Below, in pieces: positions 1 through 5,857 of a stretch of 8,522 nt of DNA (its first letter is position 1; each line of letters opens with the position of its first letter). This stretch comes from CAYMJK01 sp043101635 (GTDB lineage: Bacteria; Planctomycetota; Phycisphaerae; Phycisphaerales; UBA1924). The notes under the pieces are model-generated. The model saw only the letters and a list, made by a program, of their open reading frames with translations. It did no database searches and had not been told where the DNA came from. The stretch covers positions 1 to 8,522 of the forward strand of contig JBICIE010000125.1 of NCBI GenBank assembly GCA_043101635.1. Direction: 5' to 3'. The position numbers and the translations under genes are program-made.

Positions 1-1465
1 CATCGTTGACATACCCCTCCATCACTTCGGAGATGAAGTCGCCCACGTCGACCCGCCGCACATCCTCGCGGATCTTCACCCCGGCCGCCGTCGCAACGCC
101 GCCAAGCGCCAGCAGCGCCAGCGCCGTCAGCACCGGCCGGCGCCGGGCAAAGAGGCGGGCGCGGCGTCCGAGGCCGGTGCGCCCCCACTGCAGCGGCCGG
201 CGCTGCGCCCCGCGGTCGAGGTCATCGGCCAGCTCGCTGGCCGAGGCGTGGCGCCGGGCCGGATCGGGATCCGTTGCGCGGACGATGATGCGCCGCAGGT
301 CGCGATCGAGCCGGGCGGGCGGATCGACCGGGCGCGGGGCGCGATGGCTGGTCCGGATCGCCTCGGCGGTTGCGCCATTGGGAAGCTCACCGGTGACAAA
401 GTACGCGAGCATCCCGCCCAGGGCGTAGATGTCCGACGGGAAGGAATACGCGCCCGGGTCGCCGCGGAACTGCTCGGGAGAGATGAACGCGAGGTTGCCG
501 AGCGGCGCCCCCGGCGCCCCGAGTTCGGCCCGCGGCTGCTGACCCTCGCGCATGGCGATCCCGAAGTCGGCGACCTTGGGCGCCCCGTCCCGCGTCATGG
601 CGATGTTGCCGGGCTTGAGATCGCAGTGCACCAGGCCGGCGGCGTGCACCGCCTGCACGCCCCGCGCGACCTGACTGAGCAGCCGCGCAGCCTGACGCGC
701 CGGCAGCGGCAGGCCGCGGGCCCGCACGTACGAACCGAGATCCCCGCCATCGACGAACTCGTAGACGATGTAGGACTCGCCCTCATCGGTCTCGCCCCGG
801 TCCAGGGCCCGCACCACGTTCTCGTGTGACACGCGCCGGGCCTTGAGCGCCTCGCCGCGCATCCAGTCGGCCAGCGCCGGATCGGCCCCGGGGGCGAAGA
901 CCTTGATGGCGACGGTTGCCGCGGCGCCATCATCGGAAAGGTGGCGATCCACCGCGCGATAGACCGCGCCCGAGGCGCCCTCGCCGAGCAGTTCCAGCAG
1001 TTCGTAGCGGGCCCGGCCGTCGGCGAGGCGCGGCCCGAAATCAGCAGGCAGCCGCCGCGCGGGATGATCATGCGTCAGCCGCCGCCGGATCGAGGTCGTC
1101 GAGCGCAGCGCCTGCGCCAGCATCGCGGCCTCGCGGATCGGTCGCTGCAGCTTCGGGTAGCGCGAGACCAGGTAGTCGACATCGCGCTGGTCCGGGGCGC
1201 TGGCGCGGGAGGCGGCCCGCAGCGCGACCTCGATCGCGGCGTCCAGCGCGACCGGCTTGGCCTCGAGCTGCTCGGCCGCGAGGTATCGGTCCAGATCGAC
1301 GGATCGGCCCAGCGCCAGTCGCAGGCGGCCATCGGCCTCGATCGCCTCGGCCAGTTCCACCTCGGAAACCGGCTGCAGGATGTCCACCACCAGGCCGAAG
1401 GCGGGATCGTGCCCGTCCTCGTACAGGTCCCGGACCCGGGAGGCGGTGTCGCGCTGGTGGATCAT
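1..1465 (-). CDS. Membrane-anchored Ser/Thr protein kinase, C-terminus beyond left edge
   Basis: Partial gene: 488 codons are in the window and the reading frame is open at base 1. The frame starts at ATG 1465-1463 after a strong Shine-Dalgarno GGAGGA (complement of 1471-1476, 5-base spacing). Residues 1-150 form a helical N-terminal region common in planctomycete kinases. The Hanks-type kinase domain covers about residues 154-415: glycine loop LGEGASG from residue 160, ATP-binding lysine in VAIKVF (K188), catalytic loop HCDLKPGN (H280, D282, K284), DFG (D300) and a SPE motif in place of APE. A transmembrane segment lies at about 444-462, followed by the start of an extracytoplasmic region (VKIREDV...). 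The catalytic loop has Cys where RD kinases have Arg. It probably phosphorylates Ser/Thr on cytoplasmic targets, the adjacent sigma factor being the natural candidate (inference). Its ATG overlaps the sigma factor's TGA by four bases, so the two are translationally coupled. Confidence 0.93.
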   Translation of the reverse strand, partial: MIHQRDTASRVRDLYEDGHDPAFGLVVDILQPVSEVELAEAIEADGRLRLALGRSVDLDRYLAAEQLEAKPVALDAAIEVALRAASRASAPDQRDVDYLVSRYPKLQRPIREAAMLAQALRSTTSIRRRLTHDHPARRLPADFGPRLADGRARYELLELLGEGASGAVYRAVDRHLSDDGAAATVAIKVFAPGADPALADWMRGEALKARRVSHENVVRALDRGETDEGESYIVYEFVDGGDLGSYVRARGLPLPARQAARLLSQVARGVQAVHAAGLVHCDLKPGNIAMTRDGAPKVADFGIAMREGQQPRAELGAPGAPLGNLAFISPEQFRGDPGAYSFPSDIYALGGMLAYFVTGELPNGATAEAIRTSHRAPRPVDPPARLDRDLRRIIVRATDPDPARRHASASELADDLDRGAQRRPLQWGRTGLGRRARLFARRRPVLTALALLALGGVATAAGVKIREDVRRVDVGDFISEVMEGYVND

Positions 1466-2055
1466 GCCGTTCCTCCGGCCATCTCGCGGCGCAGGCGCCT
1501 CTTGATGCGCTCGAAGCGCTTGCGGACCATGGGCGCCTTGAGTTCGAGTTCCTCGGCGATCAGATCGTGCGACAGCCCGCGGAGCCACTGGCTCAGGATC
1601 TCGCGATCCAGCGGCGTCTCAAGGCTGCGCAGCACGCTGTCGAGTTCCAGCTCGCAGCCCTCGGGGGCGCGCCGGTCGGCGGCCGAGAGGCGCGATTGCA
1701 GTGCGCCGGCGAACTGGCGGTCAGGGGCCTCGGCGCTGCGAAGCCGGCGGTAGACCCGCCCCTTGTCGATCACCGAGGTCTCCGCGATCCGGAACACCAG
1801 GGCCCAGAGTTGCGCTGGCTCTGACGCGGCAAGCTCGCCGCCGCTGACGCACCGATCCAGGCGCCGGGCGACCGTGGAGAGGATCTCCTGGGAGTCGAAC
1901 AGCCGTCGCATGGCCGGGCTGAGCTTGCCCCGGATGCGCCGGCGGACGCGATCGCCATAACGCTCCAGAAAGAGGCCCGCCGCCTCGCGGTCGCCGGACC
2001 GCATGCGCGTGATCAGCGTCTCGATGCCGGGGGCCTGCTGCTCCAGTCCGTCCAT
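1462..2055 (-). CDS. ECF-type RNA polymerase sigma factor (planctomycete type)
   Basis: A protein of 197 residues, a normal length for an ECF sigma factor. Region 2 is at about residues 10-105 (ITRMRSGDREAAGLFLERYGD, then the FDSQEILSTVARRLDR helix, which corresponds to the DAEDIVQE-like part). Region 4 is at about 140-192, with the helix-turn-helix LSHDLIAEELELKAPMVRKR followed by a basic tail. It would direct RNA polymerase to a dedicated promoter set. The start is ATG 2055-2053, with GGAGAAG immediately upstream; the spacing of GGAG to the ATG is only 3 bases. An in-frame stop at 2073-2071 with no other start codon between excludes a longer protein. The downstream kinase gene overlaps its stop codon as ATGA, the usual planctomycete sigma-kinase pairing, so kinase control of this factor is likely though not shown. 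No anti-sigma gene is visible. Confidence 0.87.
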   Translation of the reverse strand: MDGLEQQAPGIETLITRMRSGDREAAGLFLERYGDRVRRRIRGKLSPAMRRLFDSQEILSTVARRLDRCVSGGELAASEPAQLWALVFRIAETSVIDKGRVYRRLRSAEAPDRQFAGALQSRLSAADRRAPEGCELELDSVLRSLETPLDREILSQWLRGLSHDLIAEELELKAPMVRKRFERIKRRLRREMAGGTA

Positions 2056-2201
2056 CTTCTCCGGCTGCCCTCACGAGAAAAAACCGCCCGCCCGTCACAC
2101 GCCGCGCCCGGGCTCCGTCTCTTGGGTCGCCCGGGTGGCCCCAGCCGCCATCCGGGCGCCCGGTATGGCCAGCCATCTGGCCATGAGAAAGGAGCCCCCC
2201 G
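2056..2201. promoter_or_regulatory. Divergent intergenic control region
   Basis: A 146-base gap between the minus-strand sigma factor and the plus-strand exported-protein gene. It must carry both promoters. On the plus strand a possible -10 TATGGC (2164-2169, preceded by GG as in the other candidate promoters of this window) overlaps the inverted repeat described separately; no good -35 is seen 16-18 bases upstream. For the sigma factor gene I see no convincing -35/-10 pair. A run of six T on the minus strand (near 2080) follows a GC-rich stretch, but there is no stem to make it a terminator. Confidence 0.4.
2165..2184. promoter_or_regulatory. Perfect inverted repeat, possible repressor operator
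   Basis: Two perfect 8-base arms, ATGGCCAG (2165-2172) and CTGGCCAT (2177-2184), separated by CCAT. The repeat overlaps the possible -10 element TATGGC and the expected transcription start, and ends three bases before the Shine-Dalgarno AAAGGAG of the exported-protein gene. Size, symmetry and position fit a binding site for a dimeric Cro/C1-type repressor, and such a protein is encoded as the second gene of the downstream cluster. Autoregulation is inference. The TGGCCA core is itself palindromic and not rare in GC-rich DNA. Confidence 0.45.
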
Positions 2202-2603
2202 ATGCGGCATGGTAACAGAAGTTGCGCGCTTGTGCGAGCAGGTGTTATTTGTCTGGTCTTCGCAGCTGTCGGCCCGGAGCCAGCCTTCGCCACAGGGGCC
2301 CTCCCGATCGCGTCGGTCTCGGGCGATGACGAGTTGTCCATGCTTTGTGAACTTCGGCGGAAGCTCGGCCTGCCATGCGACATCTCCAACACCGCCCCGA
2401 TGGAGGAGTACTACGCCGCCGTGGAAGAAGCGTATCTCCAGGCCGACCTCGATCGCTTCTCCAATGACGAGAGAATCGACCTCATCCTCCAGATCCTCGT
2501 GGTGCAGGAGAGCCAGACGCCCATGCCCGATAAGGTGGACCCCGGCGCCTACCGCCGGTTCATGGATCTGCTCGATCACATGCTCCTGGAACTGGAGGCG
2601 TGA
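2202..2603 (+). CDS. Small exported protein of unknown function
   Basis: A protein of 133 residues that I do not recognise. Residues 1-30 look like a Sec signal peptide: basic start (MRHGNR...R12), hydrophobic core AGVICLVFAAVG, and a plausible cleavage site after AFA (residue 30). The mature part of about 103 residues is acidic and predicted helical, with two cysteines (C49, C59) in CELRRKLGLPC that could form a disulfide outside the cytoplasm. It ends in a leucine/acid-rich helix (MDLLDHMLLELEA). It has no heme-binding CxxCH motif and no clear metal site. The start has a good Shine-Dalgarno AAAGGAG (2188-2194) with 7-base spacing. It is the first gene of a plus-strand cluster: its stop is two bases before the ATG of the XRE regulator, so the two are translationally coupled, and nrfHA follow. 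A periplasmic accessory or sensor role for the regulator or the nitrite reductase is possible but unsupported by any motif. Confidence 0.75.
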   Translation: MRHGNRSCALVRAGVICLVFAAVGPEPAFATGALPIASVSGDDELSMLCELRRKLGLPCDISNTAPMEEYYAAVEEAYLQADLDRFSNDERIDLILQILVVQESQTPMPDKVDPGAYRRFMDLLDHMLLELEA

Positions 2604-2605
2604 CG

Positions 2606-3007
2606 ATGCGCCAGCACGAACTCATCGAGCCCCACCCCGCCTCCCGCCGCAGCCTGCGGTTCGCCTCCAGCGATGAGATGGTCTCGGCCCGGCTTCGAAT
2701 CGTCTGCGAATCGATGCGCATCGCCGAGGTGGCCCGCCGAACCGGCGCGCACCCGGAGACAGTACGTCGCTACATGTCCGGTCACGCCGCCAGCGTCTCG
2801 TTCCTGGTCCGCTTCTGCGAAGTCATGGACATCTCGGCCGACTGGCTGCTGCTGGGCCGCGGGGCCGCAGGACGCGCCGAGGCAATGGAGGAGCGCCTGG
2901 CCCAGGCCACCGCGCAGGACCTCTGCGCTGCGCTGGCGGCGCGAATCGAACGCGGGGCGCCGGCGCCACGCGCCGGCGCCCCGCGCCTGGCGACCGAAGA
3001 GGGATGA
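2606..3007 (+). CDS. XRE (Cro/C1-type) helix-turn-helix transcriptional regulator
   Basis: A protein of 133 residues. A Cro/C1-type helix-turn-helix domain spans about residues 28-86: the helix ARLRIVCESM, the HTH pair IAEVARRTGAHPETVRRYM, and the end SFLVRFCEVMDISADWLLLGRG, whose ISADWLL(L)G segment is typical of the family. The C-terminal 45 residues are Ala/Arg-rich with a short RGAPAPRAGAPR stretch. No ligand-binding domain is visible. I chose ATG 2606 because GGAGG (2594-2598) lies 7 bases upstream; the in-frame GTG at 2600 would sit one base after that site. The gene follows the exported-protein gene with a 2-base gap and precedes nrfH by 75 bases, so it is the best candidate regulator of the cluster. 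The nearby inverted repeat at 2165-2184 could be its own operator. Its target genes are not known. Confidence 0.85.
   Translation: MRQHELIEPHPASRRSLRFASSDEMVSARLRIVCESMRIAEVARRTGAHPETVRRYMSGHAASVSFLVRFCEVMDISADWLLLGRGAAGRAEAMEERLAQATAQDLCAALAARIERGAPAPRAGAPRLATEEG
2951..2985 (+). repeat. Perfect 16-bp stem, 3-base loop, at the 3' end of the XRE gene
   Basis: The left arm CGCGGGGCGCCGGCGC (2951-2966) is exactly complementary to 2970-2985, with a CAC loop between. All 32 stem bases are G or C, so the RNA hairpin would be extremely stable. It lies inside the coding sequence (residues RGAPAPRAGAPR), 20 bases before the end of the stop codon. There is no U-run after it, so it is not a standard intrinsic terminator. 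It could slow ribosomes, protect the upstream mRNA from 3' exonucleases, or reduce read-through from the regulator gene into nrfHA. Confidence 0.9.
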
Positions 3008-3017
3008 ACTCGAAGCA

Positions 3018-3046
3018 GTGAATCCTGCCCGGCCCGCGTCTACCAT
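3018..3046 (+). promoter_or_regulatory. Weak candidate promoter for nrfHA
   Basis: GTGAAT (3018-3023), a 17-base spacer and TACCAT (3041-3046) resemble a sigma-70 promoter with weak boxes (3/6 and 4/6 matches). Transcription would begin near 3053, giving a leader of about 30 bases that includes the nrfH Shine-Dalgarno site. The -10 does not match the GGTA(G/T)GCT form seen at the other candidate promoters here, so nrfHA may instead be read from the promoter before the exported-protein gene. No FNR-type TTGAT-N4-ATCAA box was found. Confidence 0.28.
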
Positions 3047-3082
3047 GCAACGCTGCTCGACCAGTTCAGCGGAAGGCGACGC

Positions 3083-3595
3083 ATGGCGCAACCGGACAGT
3101 TCACAGCGCGCCTCGGCGGCCCGGAGCGGCGGCCTGCTCGCCGCAGCGGGCTTTCTCCCGATTGCCCTGGCGATCGTGCTCGGCATGCTCGCCGGCGTCG
3201 GCAGCTTCACCTTCGGCTACGCCGAGGGCGCCAGCTACCTGAGTTCAAAGCCGGAGGCGTGCGCCAACTGCCACATCATGCAGGACTACTACGACACGTG
3301 GGAGAAAAGCAGCCACCACGCCGTCGCGGTCTGCGTGGACTGCCACCTCCCGCACGACCCCGTCGGCAAGTACGTCGCCAAGGCCGACAACGGCTTCTTC
3401 CACTCGCTGGCGTTCACGCTGGACAACTTCCACGAGCCGATTCAGATCAAGGACCGCAACCGGCGCATTGCACAACGCAACTGCGTGGCCTGCCATGTCG
3501 AGACGGTGCACCAGATGCTCCCGGCCGATCCGGGCGGCGACATGCTGCAGTGCATCCACTGCCACGCGGATGTGGGCCATGCGGAGCGGCGGTAA
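3083..3595 (+). CDS. nrfH: NrfH, tetraheme quinol dehydrogenase subunit of cytochrome c nitrite reductase
   Basis: A protein of 170 residues, the usual NrfH size, of the NapC/NirT/NrfH family. A short cytoplasmic N-terminus (residues 1-16) leads into one membrane helix (about 17-46, GGLLAAAGFLPIALAIVLGMLAGVG...). Four c-type heme motifs face the periplasm: CANCH (60-64), CVDCH (84-88), CVACH (134-138) and CIHCH (157-161). The first reads CANCHIM; in Desulfovibrio NrfH the methionine of CxxCHxM ligates heme 1, so M66 is the expected ligand. The KADNG segment (100-104) falls where NrfH has its conserved acidic residue near the quinol site. It oxidises membrane quinol and passes electrons to NrfA. 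ATG 3083 has GGAAGG 6 bases upstream. nrfA follows after 23 bases, the standard nrfHA order of bacteria that lack the nrfBCD type of electron supply. Cytochrome c maturation genes are not in the window. Confidence 0.95.
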   Translation: MAQPDSSQRASAARSGGLLAAAGFLPIALAIVLGMLAGVGSFTFGYAEGASYLSSKPEACANCHIMQDYYDTWEKSSHHAVAVCVDCHLPHDPVGKYVAKADNGFFHSLAFTLDNFHEPIQIKDRNRRIAQRNCVACHVETVHQMLPADPGGDMLQCIHCHADVGHAERR

Positions 3596-3618
3596 CCTGA
3601 TGGAAGGGATGTGTCACG

Positions 3619-5241
3619 ATGAAATCGACTGAGACTGGCCGCCCGTCACGCGGCCGCTTCTGGCTGATGGCGGGGCTGCTGGTGGTCACGGCCGTCGCCA
3701 CCCTCGGCGTCACCGCCCTGGTGGTCAACATCTTCGGGCGCAAGCAGGAGGCCCGTACCCCCTTCGTCCGCCTGGCCGAGGTCGACGAGGTCACCACCGA
3801 CCCCGCGGTGTGGGGCGTCAACTGGCCGCGCCAGTACGACGACTACCTGCGCACCGTCGACACCGAGTACACCACCTACGGCGGCTCCAGCGCCATGCCG
3901 GCCCAGAAGCTCGAGACGCATCCGTGGCTCAAACGCCTGTACGCCGGCTACGCCTTCTCGCTGGACTACCGCGAGGCCCGCGGGCACGCCTACATGCTGT
4001 CGGACCAGCTCCAGACGCGGCGCGTCACCGAGCGCACGCAGGCCGGCGCCTGCCTGCACTGCCACGCCAGCGTGATCCCCACCTACCGGCGCCTCGGGCT
4101 GGAGGCGATGGGCCAGCCCGCCGACGCCGAGGCCCTCGCCGCCGACTTCCACTGGGACGCCGTCCAGCGGGGCTTCGAGCAGATCAGCGCCATGGAGTAT
4201 CCCGAGGCCTACGCCGCCCTCGCCGAGACGCCCGATGGCACGGACGTCGCCGCCCCCCATCCGGTCAGTTGCATCGACTGCCACGATCCGGAGACGATGA
4301 AGACGCGCATCACCCGCCCGGGCTTCATGCGCGGCATCGCCGCCTTCGCCGCCAGCGACGCCCCGGCCCCGCACCTGCCCAGCATCGAGCGCTGGCGCGC
4401 CGGCGGGCGCGACCGCCCGTACGACCCGAACCTCGACGCCTCCCGCCTGGAGATGCGCACCTTCGCCTGCGCCCAGTGCCACGTCGAGTACTACTGCGCC
4501 TCCAAAGAGACGCTCTTTTTCCCATGGGCCAACGGCCTGAAGGTCGAGCAGATCGAACAGACATACGACGAGCACAGCTTCCCCGATGGCAGCGCCTTCT
4601 ACGACTACAAGCACGGCGAGACCGGCGCGCCGGTCTACAAGGCCCAGCACCCGGAGTTCGAACTGTGGAGCCAGGGCATTCACGCCCGCGCCGGCGTCGG
4701 CTGCGCCGACTGCCACATGCCTTACGAGCGCCAGGGCGCCATGAAGGTCAGCAGCCACTGGGTCCGCAGCCCCATGCTCAATATCAACAACGCCTGCCAG
4801 ACCTGCCACAACGTACCGGAAGAGGAACTCAAGGACCGCATCCGAACCATCCAGGGTCGCACCACGGCGCTCATTGACCGCGCTGCCGAGGCGATGGTCG
4901 CCATGCTCGACGCCATCGGCGCAGCGAAGGCCGCCGGCGCCACCGACGAGGATCTCGCCGACGTCTTCGAGCTGCAGAAGAAGGCCATGTGGCGGCTCGA
5001 CTTCATCAGCAGCGAGAACTCCAAGGGCTTCCACGCCGATCAGGAAGCCGCCCGCATCCTCGCCGAGTCCATCGACTACTCCCGCCAGGCCCAGTTTCTT
5101 GCCCAGGCGCTGCGCTCGCCGGCGGCTCCGCCGCCGGCCATACCCGATGCGCCGGTCGAGGGCGTCACGCCGAGCGACCAGGCGCCCCCGGGCCCGTACC
5201 GCCAGCCCGCCCAGGGCGGCGGCGGAGCAGGGCCCCGCTGA
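3619..5241 (+). CDS. nrfA: NrfA, pentaheme cytochrome c nitrite reductase (ammonia-forming), CxxCH-type
   Basis: A 540-residue protein catalysing six-electron reduction of nitrite to ammonium in the periplasm. Residues 14-38 form a hydrophobic signal or anchor helix. There are five heme motifs: CLHCH (145-149), CIDCH (218-222), CAQCH (284-288), CADCH (362-366) and CQTCH (393-397). Hallmarks of a true NrfA are present: GHAYM before the first heme; CHVEYY after the third, giving E290 and catalytic Tyr Y291; and KAQH (341-344), giving calcium ligands K341 and Q343 and the distal histidine H344. R135 is the likely catalytic arginine by alignment with the TLRTG segment of the E. coli enzyme. The catalytic heme motif is CxxCH, so H149 replaces the lysine ligand of the classical CxxCK enzyme, a variant known from some NrfA clades, including Campylobacter. 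The last 42 or so residues are a Pro/Gly-rich tail. The start ATG 3619 has GGAAGGGA upstream. The gene is co-transcribed with nrfH. Confidence 0.95.
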   Translation: MKSTETGRPSRGRFWLMAGLLVVTAVATLGVTALVVNIFGRKQEARTPFVRLAEVDEVTTDPAVWGVNWPRQYDDYLRTVDTEYTTYGGSSAMPAQKLETHPWLKRLYAGYAFSLDYREARGHAYMLSDQLQTRRVTERTQAGACLHCHASVIPTYRRLGLEAMGQPADAEALAADFHWDAVQRGFEQISAMEYPEAYAALAETPDGTDVAAPHPVSCIDCHDPETMKTRITRPGFMRGIAAFAASDAPAPHLPSIERWRAGGRDRPYDPNLDASRLEMRTFACAQCHVEYYCASKETLFFPWANGLKVEQIEQTYDEHSFPDGSAFYDYKHGETGAPVYKAQHPEFELWSQGIHARAGVGCADCHMPYERQGAMKVSSHWVRSPMLNINNACQTCHNVPEEELKDRIRTIQGRTTALIDRAAEAMVAMLDAIGAAKAAGATDEDLADVFELQKKAMWRLDFISSENSKGFHADQEAARILAESIDYSRQAQFLAQALRSPAAPPPAIPDAPVEGVTPSDQAPPGPYRQPAQGGGGAGPR

Positions 5242-5266
5242 CTGGCAGCGCGCCGGCATCCCGCAG

Positions 5267-5280
5267 ATCTGGTATGCTGG
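5267..5280 (+). promoter_or_regulatory. Extended -10 promoter for the downstream sigma factor, probably leaderless
   Basis: The box TGG-TATGCT (5270-5278) is an extended -10 element (TGn followed by a TATAAT-like hexamer). There is no convincing -35, which extended -10 promoters tolerate. Counting 7 bases from the hexamer puts the transcription start at 5285, the A of the sigma factor's ATG, and no Shine-Dalgarno site precedes that ATG. The whole 14-base segment ATCTGGTATGCTGG recurs with one mismatch at 7981-7994 before the right-hand kinase gene. Confidence 0.55.
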
Positions 5281-5284
5281 ACCG

Positions 5285-5857
5285 ATGACCGACGGGAACG
5301 TCACGCGAGTGCTGCACGCGATCGAAGCCGGCGATGCGCGCGCATCGGAAGAGCTGCTGCCGCTGGTCTACGAGCAGCTGCGCGCCCTGGCAGCGCAGCG
5401 CATGCGCAACGAAGGGCCGGGCCAGACGCTTCAGGCCACCGCCCTGGTGCACGAGGCCTACGTGCGCCTCGTCGGGCCCAGCGGCCTCGAACCGACGCGA
5501 TGGGATGGGCGCGGCCACTTCTTCGCCGCCGCGGCAGAGGCAATGCGCCGCATCCTCATCGACCGGGCCCGGGCCCGCGGCGCCCTGAAGCGCGGCGGCG
5601 ACCGGCCCCGCCTGATGCTGGATCAGTCGTCGCTGACGCTCGACGCCCCGCCGCCGGAGATCCTTGATCTCGATGAAGCTCTCAAGCGCCTGGAAGCGGA
5701 GGATCCCGTCAAGGCCGACCTCGTCAAGCTCCGCTTCTTCGGCGGGTTGTCGCTGAGCGAGGCGGCGGCCATCCTCGGCATCAGTGACTCGACGGCGGAC
5801 CGGTACTGGGCCTACGCCCGGGCCTGGCTGTACAACGAGATGGCCGGCGAGTTCTGA
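5285..5857 (+). CDS. ECF-type RNA polymerase sigma factor, TIGR02999-like
   Basis: A protein of 190 residues resembling the planctomycete family TIGR02999 throughout: TRVLHAIEAGDARASEELLPLVY near the start, then LRALAAQRM, GQTLQATALVHEAYVRLVG (region 2), GHFFAAAAEAMRRILIDRARARGALKRGG, and region 4 at about 125-186 with the helix-turn-helix LSLSEAAAILGISDSTADRYWAYARAWLY. It would direct RNA polymerase to a specific promoter set. I chose ATG 5285: the family normally begins at this point, and upstream in-frame codons fall inside nrfA and its spacer. It starts 43 bases after the nrfA stop with no terminator between, so some read-through from nrfA is possible. Members of this family are usually followed directly by a Ser/Thr kinase gene; here the next matching kinase starts 2.2 kb further on, beyond two unrelated genes. 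Confidence 0.92.
   Translation: MTDGNVTRVLHAIEAGDARASEELLPLVYEQLRALAAQRMRNEGPGQTLQATALVHEAYVRLVGPSGLEPTRWDGRGHFFAAAAEAMRRILIDRARARGALKRGGDRPRLMLDQSSLTLDAPPPEILDLDEALKRLEAEDPVKADLVKLRFFGGLSLSEAAAILGISDSTADRYWAYARAWLYNEMAGEF

Noticed and set aside
248..829. Plus-strand open frame of 193 codons at the left
   Set aside because: It is the complement of the kinase catalytic domain, whose glycine loop, lysine, HCD and DFG motifs are unambiguous on the minus strand.
595..1071. Short minus-strand open frames within the kinase region
   Set aside because: They are in a different frame from the kinase and rich in Arg, Ser and Ala. The true frame runs uninterrupted from 1465 to the window edge.
1721..2392. 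223-codon minus-strand open frame across the sigma factor and intergenic region
   Set aside because: It overlaps the ECF sigma factor out of frame and the opposing exported-protein gene, with no domain signature.
2600..2605. GTG start at 2600 for the XRE regulator
   Set aside because: The GGAGG site would be one base from it; ATG 2606 has normal 7-base spacing.
2202..3007. Toxin-antitoxin pair (small protein plus XRE protein)
   Set aside because: The small protein has a clear secretion signal and no RelE/HigB-type features, so a cytoplasmic toxin is unlikely.
3036..3046. Minus-strand TGGTAGAC resembling the GGTAGGCT promoter box, pointing against the XRE gene
   Set aside because: No -35 at a suitable distance and two differences from the box; an antisense promoter cannot be supported from this alone.
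3008..3082. FNR- or NarL-type site before nrfH
   Set aside because: No TTGAT-N4-ATCAA or similar dyad is present in the 75-base gap.
3810..4877. 355-codon plus-strand open frame inside nrfA
   Set aside because: Arg/Pro/Leu-rich out-of-frame reading of nrfA with no start signal.
4874..5284. Longer N-terminus for the TIGR02999-like sigma factor in the same frame
   Set aside because: The added part overlaps nrfA in another frame, is Arg/Pro/Ser-rich, and the family begins at the ATG at 5285.
3646..5304. Long 552-residue open frame on the minus strand opposite nrfA
   Set aside because: It is antisense to a well-supported pentaheme protein with all motifs in place. Its composition (Val/Gly/Ala/Leu-rich, no recognisable domain) is what GC-rich codon bias produces on the opposite strand.
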